The notes below the pieces were generated by a model. The model saw only the letters and a program-made list of their open reading frames with translations, had not been told where the DNA came from and ran no database searches. Below are positions 26,181 through 36,980 of a stretch of DNA of 64,000 nt, in pieces. A program made the translations under genes and the position numbers. The stretch spans positions 434,001 through 498,000 of the forward strand of contig NZ_JADFBY010000001.1 of NCBI RefSeq assembly GCF_015223065.1, written 5' to 3'. The DNA is from Mucilaginibacter sp. JRF. Its GTDB lineage: Bacteria > Bacteroidota > Bacteroidia > Sphingobacteriales > Sphingobacteriaceae. Position 1 is the stretch's first letter; every line of letters starts with the position of its first letter.

Positions 26181-28739
26181 TTAAAAATCGAATGTTATCC
26201 TTGTTCTAAGGCCCCATTCGGATACATTTGGGTTATCGAGATAGTTAAATCTCCTCACTAAATCCAAGCGTATAAATTTAAAAATATTTTCAATACCAAC
26301 ACTCCCTTCAATGTAAGGTTTACTTCCCAATGAATAAGTGATGGGTTTTCCGGACTCATCAACCGGGAATTGATACAGATCAGGATGCCGTGACGGATCA
26401 TTTTCACTACGTAAACCGCCGTATAATGCCTTGAACGATACCACCTCGCGCCACTTCAGTTTTTTGAATAACGGCAGCTTGTTAAAAAAGAAGCCATAAA
26501 AATGCTGATCGATGCTAATAGCTTGATAATCATCGCTCACAAATTCCAAAAAGTTCATCAGGTTATACGAGTCAACATCATAAGCATAGGTTTGGTTTGC
26601 CCTGTGAATGTTGAGCAGTGGGTAAGGTACCTTACCAAATATATGCCCGGCCTCAAGCGATACATCGGCGTAGCCAAATACCGAAAGGTAGAAGTGCTTA
26701 TCTACACGGCCCAACAATTTATCATACCCGTACTGTCCGCCAAACAGACCTTTTACCCCTTTGGTGTAGTACAAGTTAAAAATAGGGTACCTGCTGATGA
26801 TAGGTGTACGGAACATTTTGCCCTGGTAAAACTGCTCGTAAGGGGCGTAACGCAGGTTGAGTGATAACTCGCTGGTGGTTAAATAACGGTCGCTGATGAG
26901 CGAGCCATTAACAAGCCTGTTAAAATACAGCGAACCCGCAGGCTCCTGCGTCCACTTGGTAAAGTTAAATTTGTACGAAAAATGGTTCTCGAATTCCCTT
27001 ACATAATCAAACCGATAAAAATCGTTATACAGATACTTATCATTATTGCCACGCTTAAAGGATAGCAAAAAGTTATCCTCACGCACAAAATCAAGATTAA
27101 GCCCCGGTATCTTGGTATCGCGCTGAAAGCTGGCCCTTACATAGTGCTGCGGGAATTTGTAGATAGATTTGGCGTTGAGCGAGTAGGTACTGCTCAAAAA
27201 GTATTTCCAGCGTTCATCCTTAAAACCGTAAGCGGCGTATGTTTCAAAGAAAATGCGGTTACTAAAATCGTAAGTGGTACGCCCTCCAAACCTCAGCCTG
27301 AAACCTTCAACAGGGTTAAAGCTGTAAAATGAGTTTGCCGGGCCAACCTCAAACTTGCCAAAACCTTTGTAACCGAACACCAATAACGATAATATATCGG
27401 CCGTGCGGCGGTATGATGGCATACGGCTGAGGCTGTCGATGTTTGTGTATACCTTTGATTCAGCTCCGCTCAGCGTATCCAGGCGGTTCTCTCTCCAAAA
27501 TTGCTCATTACGCTCCTTAGCTTCATCCATATATACCACAGCCTCACCGGCATAAGCAGCCTCGGGGCGGGGGGTGTTGATGAAGAATTTATCCATGGTA
27601 AGCGTACGTATGCCGAACAAGCCGCCTGCTTTATCCTTATTCAAACCAAAATCGGCCAGGGTAGTACTCTTGCTCAGGTGGTATCGGCCATCGGTGTTTT
27701 TGGCAAACTCCAGGTCAACCTCCATGCTTTTTACAAAGTTTAGGTTGATGTTGCGGTTAGCCTTTAATATCACTTTTTGCACCGCGTAATTACCATCAAG
27801 CGTAACGTACATCATGCCTTCAAAAAGCATGTCGGCTGTGTTGCGGGGGGTAAAGCTTAGTTCAACAAGCTTTTCGTTAGTGTTGGTAGTAACTGTATCA
27901 GTTATAAAAAATTTATAAAAGTTGGGCGATACACCGGCAATAGGGCTAAGCCACTGGTTGGTGAGCAACATTACGTTGTTATCGTAAATATTAATCTCCG
28001 AGTACATGTGCTTAAAGTAAGCGCCAATGCCCTCGCTATCTACAAACGGACCGAAGTTTACGCTCTTTTCGCCCAAAATAACAGTGCGTTTCTTCTCCGG
28101 GTCTTTACGGTAAAAGGTATGCGATACCTTTTCATTCAAAAAGAAAGGCAGCAGGTTTTTGCCGGGGATGGTGGTACTGTCCCGGTTATCTATCAGGAAC
28201 TTATATTTTTTGAAGAACTTTTTATCAGCCAGTTTATTAGATACGTTGAGGAACGAGAACTGCATCTTATCGTACGTGCGAAACTCCATGTACTGATAGC
28301 TGGTAGGCTGGTTCTTGTCCTTATTCTCGATCACCTTGCGAATAAGTTCAACCGCGGGATTATCCTTATTGCTGTACTTTTTCTTTTTCTGGCTTTTAAC
28401 AATAACCTCGTTAAGCGATTGCGATTCGGACGCCAAACGGATGGTGACATTTTGTTCAGCACCCGGTTTTATGGCATAGGTTATGGTTTTATAACCCACA
28501 AATGATACCTGCAAATTGCTTTGCGCCCTTACCGATTGCAGAAAGAACTTACCCTCGCTATTTGTAGTTGTGCCCAATGTAGTACCGGCAAATGATACTG
28601 ATACATAGGGCAAAGGCTTTTTGTTAGCAGCATCCACAACAGTGCCATTCACCACAGTTATTTGGGCAAACAGTAAAGCGGAGTTGAAAAGAAGTAGGGT
28701 AAGTAGAAGTAATGTTTTTAGTGGTGTGTTTATATTCAT
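26181..28739 (-). CDS. DUF5686 outer-membrane protein with carboxypeptidase-like N-terminal domain
   Basis: An 852-residue protein. The signal peptide is followed by a carboxypeptidase-regulatory beta domain (about 27-112; VVDAANKKPLPYVSVSFAGT...GKFFLQSV). The DUF5686 region (about 120-850) contains many amphipathic strands and ends with an aromatic residue (RTRITFDF), so an outer-membrane beta-barrel is predicted. There is no TonB plug. It lies 16 bases after the GtrA gene and 18 bases before the phosphotransferase gene, in the middle of a lipid-synthesis operon. An outer-membrane protein there suggests a role in placing the finished lipid in the outer membrane, which is a hypothesis only. 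DUF5686 proteins have no established function that I know of. Confidence 0.85.
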   Translation of the reverse strand: MNINTPLKTLLLLTLLLFNSALLFAQITVVNGTVVDAANKKPLPYVSVSFAGTTLGTTTNSEGKFFLQSVRAQSNLQVSFVGYKTITYAIKPGAEQNVTIRLASESQSLNEVIVKSQKKKKYSNKDNPAVELIRKVIENKDKNQPTSYQYMEFRTYDKMQFSFLNVSNKLADKKFFKKYKFLIDNRDSTTIPGKNLLPFFLNEKVSHTFYRKDPEKKRTVILGEKSVNFGPFVDSEGIGAYFKHMYSEINIYDNNVMLLTNQWLSPIAGVSPNFYKFFITDTVTTNTNEKLVELSFTPRNTADMLFEGMMYVTLDGNYAVQKVILKANRNINLNFVKSMEVDLEFAKNTDGRYHLSKSTTLADFGLNKDKAGGLFGIRTLTMDKFFINTPRPEAAYAGEAVVYMDEAKERNEQFWRENRLDTLSGAESKVYTNIDSLSRMPSYRRTADILSLLVFGYKGFGKFEVGPANSFYSFNPVEGFRLRFGGRTTYDFSNRIFFETYAAYGFKDERWKYFLSSTYSLNAKSIYKFPQHYVRASFQRDTKIPGLNLDFVREDNFLLSFKRGNNDKYLYNDFYRFDYVREFENHFSYKFNFTKWTQEPAGSLYFNRLVNGSLISDRYLTTSELSLNLRYAPYEQFYQGKMFRTPIISRYPIFNLYYTKGVKGLFGGQYGYDKLLGRVDKHFYLSVFGYADVSLEAGHIFGKVPYPLLNIHRANQTYAYDVDSYNLMNFLEFVSDDYQAISIDQHFYGFFFNKLPLFKKLKWREVVSFKALYGGLRSENDPSRHPDLYQFPVDESGKPITYSLGSKPYIEGSVGIENIFKFIRLDLVRRFNYLDNPNVSEWGLRTRITFDF

Positions 28740-28755
28740 TTATGTATTAGGTATT

Positions 28756-29127
28756 CTATGCAAAAACAAATTTCTTCTGCATAAAATAATTGTAACTAAA
28801 GCCAACTATTAATGATACTATGGCCTTTGATATATATTTATCAACGCTTAAATAATGCACAAATAAAAATACACCACCGTTATTGAGCAACAGGTTGCCT
28901 GTCCAAACAAGTATGTATTTTATAGCCTGCCCGGGTGCTTTTTTTTCACGTGCATGAAAAACCCATATACGGCCTAATAAAAAATTGGTTACACCACCGG
29001 CAACAGTCCCGGTAAAATTTGAATATATGTACCAGAAATGAAAAAAGTGATTGCATACAAATGTCATCAAGTAATCAACCGCGGTCGAGATCAATGAGGA
29101 GGCTTGCGCCTTTACAAATGTTGCCAT
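28756..29127 (-). CDS. GtrA-family small membrane protein
   Basis: A 123-residue protein with four predicted membrane helices and the GtrA hallmarks: N-terminal KAQASSLISTAVDYL, FLLGRIWVF after helix two, and a C-terminal NYFMQKKFVF. GtrA proteins are thought to flip polyprenyl-phosphate sugars or assist glycosyl-lipid transfer across the inner membrane. It is the first gene of the second sphingolipid transcription unit, downstream of a terminator that closes the first unit. It may help flip an inositol- or sugar-bearing lipid (inference). No glycosyltransferase is adjacent. Confidence 0.85.
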   Translation of the reverse strand: MATFVKAQASSLISTAVDYLMTFVCNHFFHFWYIYSNFTGTVAGGVTNFLLGRIWVFHAREKKAPGQAIKYILVWTGNLLLNNGGVFLFVHYLSVDKYISKAIVSLIVGFSYNYFMQKKFVFA

Positions 29128-29257
29128 ACCAAAATTAAACTATAAATAGCTATAAAACAATAATTTGCCTGTGCTATAATTGTGCCAGTTATTGTTAAAT
29201 ATATCAATACCCTTATGGAATTATAAAAGGGCGCTTTTGTTACAAAATACAAATATG

Positions 29258-29299
29258 ATAAAAAAGCCCGGTTACAACATATGCTGTAACCGGGCTTTA
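29258..29299 (-). terminator. Terminator after inositol-3-phosphate synthase
   Basis: A near-perfect palindrome centred at 29280/29281 pairs AAAGCCCGGTTACAACAT with ATGCTGTAACCGGGCTTT, with a single G-T type mismatch. Read on the minus strand the stem is followed by a T run. It lies 20 bases after the synthase stop codon and separates the two sphingolipid transcription units. Confidence 0.85.
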
Positions 29300-29318
29300 T
29301 GTATGTTAAAGGCTGTTA

Positions 29319-30644
29319 TTAATTTTCAGCTTCAACTAATTCTTCGTAGTAATCAAGCCCTAAGTGGGTGATCAGGTCTTCACCCATCAGGTAACGCAGG
29401 GTGTTTTCCAATTTGATCAATTGCTTGAAGATGTCATTCTCAGCCGGTAAGCCTGGTGCAGTTTGCGGGCTTTTCAGGTAGAATGATAACCACTCCTGGA
29501 TACCGCTCATGCCGGCACGTTTAGCAAAATCGCTGAACAGGGCCAAGTCAAGCGCAACCGGTGCAGCAAGGATTGAGTCGCGGCAAAGGAAGTTGATCTT
29601 GATCTGCATTTTGTAACCCATCCAACCGAAGATGTCGATGTTATCCCAGCTCTCTTTGTTATCGCCGTGAGGAGGGTAGTAGTTAATGCGGATCTTGTGG
29701 TAAAGATCACCGTACAGTTCAGGCTGATCGTCAGCGTTCAGGATATCCTCTAATACACCACCTTTTGATACTTCTTTAGTTTTGAAGTTCTCAGGAGCGT
29801 CAAGTACCAAACCATCGCGGTTACCCAAAATGTTGGTTGAGAACCAGCCGCTAACACCTAATGAACGGGTAGCTAAACCTGGTGCAAGGATGGTTTTAAC
29901 CAAAGTTTGACCGGTTTTAAAGTCTTTACCTGCAATTGGAGTACCTGTTAATTTAGATAGCTCAACCATTGCCGGAATATCAACTGTTAAGTTAGGAGCA
30001 CCATTAGCGAAAGGCACGCCTAATTTAAGGGCCGCGTAAGCGTAAAGCATACTTGGAGCGATGCGTTTATCATCAGCTTTAAGGGCTTCTTCAAATTTCT
30101 CTAAAGTGCTGTGGATTTCGCTGGCCTCAAAGAAAACTTCAGTTGAAGCACACCAAACGATAACTACACGGTCAAGGCCATGAGTTTCTTTAAAGTTGGT
30201 GATGTCTGCCATCAGTTCCTGAGCCATTTCCCAACGGGTACCGGTTTTAATGTAAGTACCGTCAAGGTTACGGGCATAGTCGCGGTCAAAAGCAGCTTTC
30301 ATAGGCTTAATGGCCTGTAGTTGCTCTTTTACACCTTCAATGTGATGACGCTCTAATACTTGCGCGTGGCTTGCAGCCTCGTATACGTTATCAGAGTAAA
30401 CGTCCCAACCGCCCCAAACAATGTCATTCAGGTCAGCCAGTGGAACAAAATCTTTGATCTTTGGCCTGCGGTTCTCAGTTCTTTTACCTAAACGTATAGT
30501 GCCCATTTGTGTTAGTGAACCAATAGGTTGAGTTAAGCCTTTTTTTACGGACTCAACACCCGCGATCATTGTTGTGGCCACCGCGCCTAAGCCCGGCAGG
30601 AGGATACCTAATTTACCCTCAGCAGGTTTAATGTTGTGTTTCAT
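29319..30644 (-). CDS. ino1: Inositol-3-phosphate synthase (myo-inositol-1-phosphate synthase)
   Basis: A 441-residue soluble NAD-dependent enzyme that converts glucose-6-phosphate to inositol-3-phosphate, the head-group precursor for inositol lipids. The N-terminal Rossmann glycine motif is GILLPGLGAVATT (residues 13-25). Conserved segments include VWCASTEVFFE, IAPSMLYAYAALKLGVPFANGAPNLTVDIPA, GKDFKTGQTLVKTILAP and WFSTNILGNRDGLVL, which carries the family's asparagine- and lysine-rich active site. It is the last gene of the spt-side unit, 27 bases after the CerR-like gene and followed by a terminator. Inositol synthesis linked to ceramide genes strongly supports inositol sphingolipid production. 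Confidence 0.95.
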   Translation of the reverse strand: MKHNIKPAEGKLGILLPGLGAVATTMIAGVESVKKGLTQPIGSLTQMGTIRLGKRTENRRPKIKDFVPLADLNDIVWGGWDVYSDNVYEAASHAQVLERHHIEGVKEQLQAIKPMKAAFDRDYARNLDGTYIKTGTRWEMAQELMADITNFKETHGLDRVVIVWCASTEVFFEASEIHSTLEKFEEALKADDKRIAPSMLYAYAALKLGVPFANGAPNLTVDIPAMVELSKLTGTPIAGKDFKTGQTLVKTILAPGLATRSLGVSGWFSTNILGNRDGLVLDAPENFKTKEVSKGGVLEDILNADDQPELYGDLYHKIRINYYPPHGDNKESWDNIDIFGWMGYKMQIKINFLCRDSILAAPVALDLALFSDFAKRAGMSGIQEWLSFYLKSPQTAPGLPAENDIFKQLIKLENTLRYLMGEDLITHLGLDYYEELVEAEN

Positions 30645-30671
30645 TTATTGTACTATTTATTTATAAGAGGG

Positions 30672-31658
30672 CTAAAGCCAGTTATTTGCTTTATACCAAT
30701 TTAACGTTTCAGTTAATCCCGCGTCGAGGTCATGTTTAGGATAAAAACCCAGGTCATGTTTCGCCTGTTCAATTTCGCAGTTCCAGTTGGCGGCGGTTAA
30801 CTCTTTTAATTTCTCAATATTTAATGCCGAAGCTTTATTGCTCAAAGAACTTACTTTTTCGGCAATTGCGGCTATTACTTTTACTAAATTTACAGGAAGA
30901 TGAAACTTTATAGCCTTCAAATTTAATACACTTTTTGTAATATTACCTAATTCATACCGGCTGTAAAAATTCCCGTCGCTTATAATATACGTTTTTCCGC
31001 TACCGGCAAACAGCGCTTTCACGCTCACTTCAGCCAGATCCGTTACATATATAAAGGTTAATTTTTGTGCTTTATTGCCTATGTATGGCTCAAGCCCATT
31101 AACCACCTGTTTAAAAAATATAAAAATATCCTTATCGCGTGGGCCATATACGGCAGTAGGCCTTAGTATAGTATAGTTTAAGCCGGGTATTGCTTTAAGC
31201 TGTTCCTCAGCCGCCAGTTTACTGCGGCCATATGCGGTAACAGGGTTAGGCATGGTATCATTAGTAATAATACCGTTAAGCGTGTTGATAGGGCCAACCG
31301 CTGCCAGGCTGCTAATTAACACCAGCTTTTTAAATTGCTCCCCTGCGTTTATAGCCGCTTTAGCCAGGTTAACGGTGTATGTAGCATTAATGGTATCATA
31401 CTCGCTTTGCGAACGCGCCTTGGTAGCCCCAGCCGCGTGAATAATGTAGTTAATGCCGTTATCTTTCAATAACTGTGTAAGCGAATCCTGATCCTTAAAG
31501 TTGGGGTAAACGTATTTAATATCTAAATCCTTAAGATGATCAATGCTGCTGCTTTTGCGTATGGCGGCATAAACCTCAAGATTGTTCTTTATAGCTTCGT
31601 TTATTAAATGGTAACCCACAAATCCGCTGGCACCGGTTATTAAAACCTTTTCTCTCAT
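30672..31658 (-). CDS. NAD(P)-dependent epimerase/reductase, candidate ceramide or ketosphinganine reductase (CerR-like)
   Basis: A 328-residue extended short-chain dehydrogenase. The NAD(P)-binding motif is GASGFVG (9-15), the downstream strand has HAAGATKA (74-81), and the active site shows Ser116/117 with Tyr143 and Lys147 in AYGRSK. In bacterial sphingolipid synthesis, an enzyme of this family (CerR) reduces the 3-keto group left by serine palmitoyltransferase. The start codon overlaps the stop of the upstream GNAT gene by four bases (ATGA), indicating translational coupling. A sugar-nucleotide epimerase is the sequence-based alternative, but the gene context argues for the lipid role. 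Confidence 0.85.
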   Translation of the reverse strand: MREKVLITGASGFVGYHLINEAIKNNLEVYAAIRKSSSIDHLKDLDIKYVYPNFKDQDSLTQLLKDNGINYIIHAAGATKARSQSEYDTINATYTVNLAKAAINAGEQFKKLVLISSLAAVGPINTLNGIITNDTMPNPVTAYGRSKLAAEEQLKAIPGLNYTILRPTAVYGPRDKDIFIFFKQVVNGLEPYIGNKAQKLTFIYVTDLAEVSVKALFAGSGKTYIISDGNFYSRYELGNITKSVLNLKAIKFHLPVNLVKVIAAIAEKVSSLSNKASALNIEKLKELTAANWNCEIEQAKHDLGFYPKHDLDAGLTETLNWYKANNWL

Positions 31659-32773
31659 ATAGTTTTCTCGTATATTCTGTAGGTTTTGTATTGCTCGCCA
31701 CCTATAGCTTCAATAGCACGGTTCACCATATCATTATGTTCTAATGTCCAGCTGGCCTCGGCGTAATCCATGTTTTTTTGAGTGTAGGCACGCATTATTT
31801 CGCCATACAAACAGGCTTCTATACCCATTTTGCGGTACCCATCTACAACGCCTAAAAGCATAATGCGGATACCTTTGATCTTACTTTTATTCAGTAATAA
31901 CTTAAAGATACCGGTCGGTAATAAGCGACCCTTTTTAATGGTACGCAGTATCTGGTTCAGATCGGGTATTGCAACGCCGAAACCTACAATTTTACCGTCC
32001 TGCTCGGCTAATACGGCAAAAGCAGGGTCAAGTATCATTTTCAGATCCTTGGCGGTGTAATCAAACTCCTCGTTTGTCATCGGGAAAAAGCCAAGGTTTT
32101 TATCCCATGCCTTATTATATACCTCGCGCAGGGCAGCTGCCTCTTGCTTAAAGTTTTGAAGGTTGATATTACGGATGGTAATGTTATTGCGCTTTAAACG
32201 GCCTTGAAGTAGGTCGAGCATTTTCACTGCCTTATCGTTATAAGCATTGCCTTTCCAGCTGTAAGCAAACAGGTCAACCTGTTTGCTTAAGCCTGCATTG
32301 GCAAACAGATCCATATAATATTGCGGATTGTATGGCATCATCACTAATGGTGGCGAATCAAAGCCCTTAACCAATAAGCCACAGGTTTCGTTAGTTGATG
32401 GGTTTGCCGGGCCAACCAGTTTGGTAGCGCCTTTTTCCTTAAGCCATGCGGTGGCGGCCTCAAACAATGAGTTAGCCACTGCCTGATCATTCACGCAATC
32501 AAAAAAACCAAAAAAGCCATCGCTGGCATTGTTAAAGTTGTTGTGGTTGGTGTTGAATATGGCAGCAATACGACCAACAATTTTACCGCTGCCATCAAAT
32601 GCCAAAAACGGCTGTATTGACGAATGTTTTAAAAAAGGATGCGTGGTTAACAGATCCTTTTGAGCTATGAACAATTCCGGAACATAGTTCGGGTCATTCT
32701 TATGCAACTCATGAGGGAAATCAATAAAGTTGGCAAGCTCTTTTTTTGTTTTGACCGCGGTAACGTGGCTCAT
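31655..32773 (-). CDS. GNAT-fold acyltransferase, candidate bacterial ceramide synthase
   Basis: A 372-residue protein whose C-terminal half (about 225-370) looks like a GNAT acyltransferase fold (FAVLAEQDGKIVGFGVAIPDLNQ..., GVVDGYRKMGIEACLYGEIM). The N-terminal half has FPHELHKNDPNYVPEL and GPANPSTNETCGLLVKGF segments typical of a Bacteroidota family found beside serine palmitoyltransferase. Work in Caulobacter assigned ceramide N-acylation to a GNAT-type protein (bCerS), recalled from memory. By position between spt and the CerR-like gene this is the best candidate for N-acylating the long-chain base. The activity is inferred and not visible from catalytic residues. Confidence 0.75.
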   Translation of the reverse strand: MSHVTAVKTKKELANFIDFPHELHKNDPNYVPELFIAQKDLLTTHPFLKHSSIQPFLAFDGSGKIVGRIAAIFNTNHNNFNNASDGFFGFFDCVNDQAVANSLFEAATAWLKEKGATKLVGPANPSTNETCGLLVKGFDSPPLVMMPYNPQYYMDLFANAGLSKQVDLFAYSWKGNAYNDKAVKMLDLLQGRLKRNNITIRNINLQNFKQEAAALREVYNKAWDKNLGFFPMTNEEFDYTAKDLKMILDPAFAVLAEQDGKIVGFGVAIPDLNQILRTIKKGRLLPTGIFKLLLNKSKIKGIRIMLLGVVDGYRKMGIEACLYGEIMRAYTQKNMDYAEASWTLEHNDMVNRAIEAIGGEQYKTYRIYEKTI

Positions 32774-32796
32774 GTTTTTGGTGTGGTTATAATTAA

Positions 32797-32824
32797 ATAA
32801 GGTACACTGTTTTGTGTACCTTAT
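32797..32824 (-). terminator. Hairpin between spt and the GNAT gene, possible attenuator
   Basis: ATAAGGTACAC (32797-32807) and GTGTACCTTAT (32814-32824) pair perfectly over 11 bp with a 6-base loop. It fills most of the 74-base gap between the spt stop and the GNAT start. The following minus-strand sequence TTTAATTAT is only a weak T tract, so partial read-through is likely. Confidence 0.5.
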
Positions 32825-32847
32825 TATTATGCTCGGGCAATTTTTTG

Positions 32848-34419
<1,572 letters not shown>

Positions 34420-35760
34420 ATGAAGAGAGTTTACATCTTATTATTTAATATAATAACTGTTTCGGGTGCTTATGCCCAAACGCAGCCCCGGGCCGATAGT
34501 ATATCGGGTAACGTATCGTTGCAACAGTGTATTGATTTTGCCCTGCGCAACCAGCCAACAGCCAAACAAGCCTCCATTGATGAAAGCATCAACGAACGCG
34601 ACATTCGGATTGGCCTTGCCGGATGGCTGCCGCAAGCAACAGGTACAGGCCAGTTGCAACACTATTACGAGGGCGGGCCAAACGCCAACTCGGCCAACGT
34701 ACCGGGTAGTGTTTTGCAAAATAGCATCAAAAACCTGTCGATACTTGGCGTGCAGGTAAATCAGGCCTTGTATAATAATGATGTATTGCTCGCTTCACGT
34801 GCTTCACGTTTCTCAAGGCAATACTATAAACAGAACAACGAGAGTGTACGCATCAACCTGGTATCCGACGTTAGCAAGGCATTTTATGATGTACTGCTAT
34901 CGCAAAGGCAACTTAATATAACCAACGAGGATATTATAAGGTTGCAGCGCAGCTTAAAGGATGCCCGCAACAAGTATGATGCCGGCGTGTCCGACAAGAT
35001 CGACTACAAACAGGCCACCATCGCGCTTAACAATTCCATGTCAAACCGTAAGCAGTTAACCGAGGCTATTAAAAGCCGCGAAGCTTACCTGAAACAGCTA
35101 ATGGGTTTAAGCGCAGGCAACCAGTTGAGTTTACAATATGATTCAACCCGCTTTGAAAGCGAAGCCGCTATTGATACCAACCAAACACTGGATGTTACCA
35201 AACGTGTTGAATACCGTATGCTGCAAAGCCAAAAAACATTGCAAAACTTAAATGTAAGCTACTACAAATGGGGCTTTTTACCATCACTTTCGGCAGTGGG
35301 TACATATAACCTTATTTATGCCAGCAGCAGCTTGTCAAATTTGTATAATAATAGTTTTCCTAACGGATATGTAGGCTTGTCATTAAGCATCCCATTATTT
35401 CAGGGAACCCGCCGTATACAAAACCTGCGTAAAGCCCGCTTGCAGGAAGAAAGGGTTGACCTCGACATTCAAAACACGCAAAACAGCATAAATACCGAGT
35501 ATGTACAGGCATTAGCCAACTATAAAAGTAACTACACTGCCTGGCAACTGGTTAAGGAGAATGTTGATTTGGCCCGCGATGTATACAACGTAGTAAGCCT
35601 GCAATACCGCGAGGGTATTAAAACATACCTCGATGTTATTGTATCGCAAACAGACTTAAGAACAGCACAATTAAATTATTATAACGCATTGTTCCAGGTA
35701 TTGTCAAGCAAGATCGATCTTGAACGATCATTAGGAAACATATCTGCACAACAAAACTAA
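34420..35760 (+). CDS. TolC-family outer-membrane efflux protein
   Basis: A 446-residue protein with a signal peptide (about 1-19, SGAYAQ). It contains two repeats of the OEP family: long coiled-coil helices with LQQCIDFALRNQPTAKQA at the start, NARNKYDAGVSDKIDYKQA in the first half and VVSLQYREGIKTYLDVIVSQTDL in the second. These form the trimeric outer-membrane channel-tunnel of tripartite pumps. It is the first gene of a three-gene RND operon, 9 bases before the adaptor gene. Substrate is unknown; drugs or toxic lipids are typical for this class. Confidence 0.93.
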   Translation: MKRVYILLFNIITVSGAYAQTQPRADSISGNVSLQQCIDFALRNQPTAKQASIDESINERDIRIGLAGWLPQATGTGQLQHYYEGGPNANSANVPGSVLQNSIKNLSILGVQVNQALYNNDVLLASRASRFSRQYYKQNNESVRINLVSDVSKAFYDVLLSQRQLNITNEDIIRLQRSLKDARNKYDAGVSDKIDYKQATIALNNSMSNRKQLTEAIKSREAYLKQLMGLSAGNQLSLQYDSTRFESEAAIDTNQTLDVTKRVEYRMLQSQKTLQNLNVSYYKWGFLPSLSAVGTYNLIYASSSLSNLYNNSFPNGYVGLSLSIPLFQGTRRIQNLRKARLQEERVDLDIQNTQNSINTEYVQALANYKSNYTAWQLVKENVDLARDVYNVVSLQYREGIKTYLDVIVSQTDLRTAQLNYYNALFQVLSSKIDLERSLGNISAQQN

Positions 35761-35769
35761 ACCCTGAAT

Positions 35770-36900
35770 ATGAAACACACCAGTATATACGTGTTGGCTG
35801 TAACCGCCACATTAACTTGGTCGGCTTGTGGTAGCAAACAGCAGCAGGCAGGCCCACCGCCGGCAACTTCAATAAGCGTTGTTGAAGCCAAAAAAACGCC
35901 CGCCGCTTATTATGATAATTTTCAGGGTATAGTGGTAGCACTTAATACCGTTGAACTGCGCAGCCAGGTATCGGGCTTTATAACCGGTATCTTTTTTAAA
36001 GAAGGCGAGGTAGTTGAAAAAGGGAAAGCTTTGTATGAGATTGACCGTCGTAAATACCTGGCAGCCTATCAGCAGGCACAAGCCAACGTGCTTAGCGCTA
36101 AAGCTAACTTGCTAAAGGCCCAAAAGGATATTGATCGTTACAATATGTTATTAAAGAATGATGCCGTTGCCCGTCAAACGGTTGATCAGGCATCTGCTGC
36201 TTACGAAACCGCTAAGAGCCAGGTTGCTGTAGCTAACGCGGCTTTAGAGTCGGCACGTACCGATCTGTCGTACGCTACCATTACAGCGCCATTCACAGGC
36301 CGTATAGGTATATCACAAGTACGTTTGGGTGCTCAGGTTACGCCGGGTACCACCTTATTAAATACCATCTCGGCCGAAAATCCGGTAGGTATTGATGTGG
36401 TGATCAACGAGCAGCAGCTTGACAGGTTTTATAAATTGATGAAAAGCAGTACCGACAGCACCTTTAAACTGCAACTGCCAAACGGCCAGATGTATGGTAG
36501 CAAAGGTAAAATACTGGCTGTTGACCGCGGTGTGAACAACCAAACAGGTAGCACTATTGTAAGAATACAGTTTCCTAACCCTAATAAGGAGTTAAAGGAT
36601 GGCATGAGCGGTGTATTGCAGGTGTTGAACAATGACTCGGGCGATCGTATACAAATACCTTACAAAGCGGTAGTTGAGCAAATGGGTGAGTTCTTTGTAT
36701 TTACCGCGCAGGATAGCATCGCGCTGCAACACAAGGTAACGCTTGGTCCGCGTGTTAATGCTGATGTTATTGTGCTTAATGGCATTAACGAGGGCGATAA
36801 GGTAATTACCGAAGGTATACAACGCCTGCGCGATAGCAGTAAAGTAACTACAGCCGCGCCTGCACAACCTGCTGCACAAGGCAAAGCCGCTGCTAAATAA
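35770..36900 (+). CDS. RND efflux periplasmic adaptor (membrane fusion protein, lipoprotein)
   Basis: A 376-residue protein with a lipobox (WSAC, Cys20) anchoring it to the inner membrane. It has the usual adaptor layout: a barrel-sandwich/lipoyl half (VELRSQVSGFITGIFFKEGEVVEKG, about 58-82), an alpha-helical hairpin (about 95-155, DIDRYNMLLKNDAVARQTVDQA), the second lipoyl half (ITAPFTGRIG), then a beta-barrel and membrane-proximal domain (RIQIPYKAVVEQMGEFFVF). The Ala/Gln-rich tail after residue 350 is low complexity. It is encoded between the TolC-like and RND genes, 80 bases ahead of the latter. Confidence 0.94.
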   Translation: MKHTSIYVLAVTATLTWSACGSKQQQAGPPPATSISVVEAKKTPAAYYDNFQGIVVALNTVELRSQVSGFITGIFFKEGEVVEKGKALYEIDRRKYLAAYQQAQANVLSAKANLLKAQKDIDRYNMLLKNDAVARQTVDQASAAYETAKSQVAVANAALESARTDLSYATITAPFTGRIGISQVRLGAQVTPGTTLLNTISAENPVGIDVVINEQQLDRFYKLMKSSTDSTFKLQLPNGQMYGSKGKILAVDRGVNNQTGSTIVRIQFPNPNKELKDGMSGVLQVLNNDSGDRIQIPYKAVVEQMGEFFVFTAQDSIALQHKVTLGPRVNADVIVLNGINEGDKVITEGIQRLRDSSKVTTAAPAQPAAQGKAAAK

Positions 36901-36980
36901 TTCGGCCTTACATCAACACCTATTTGGAAAAAAGACGTCGCGGTATTTAAAAGCCGCGCCAACGAAACTTTAATAAAAGA

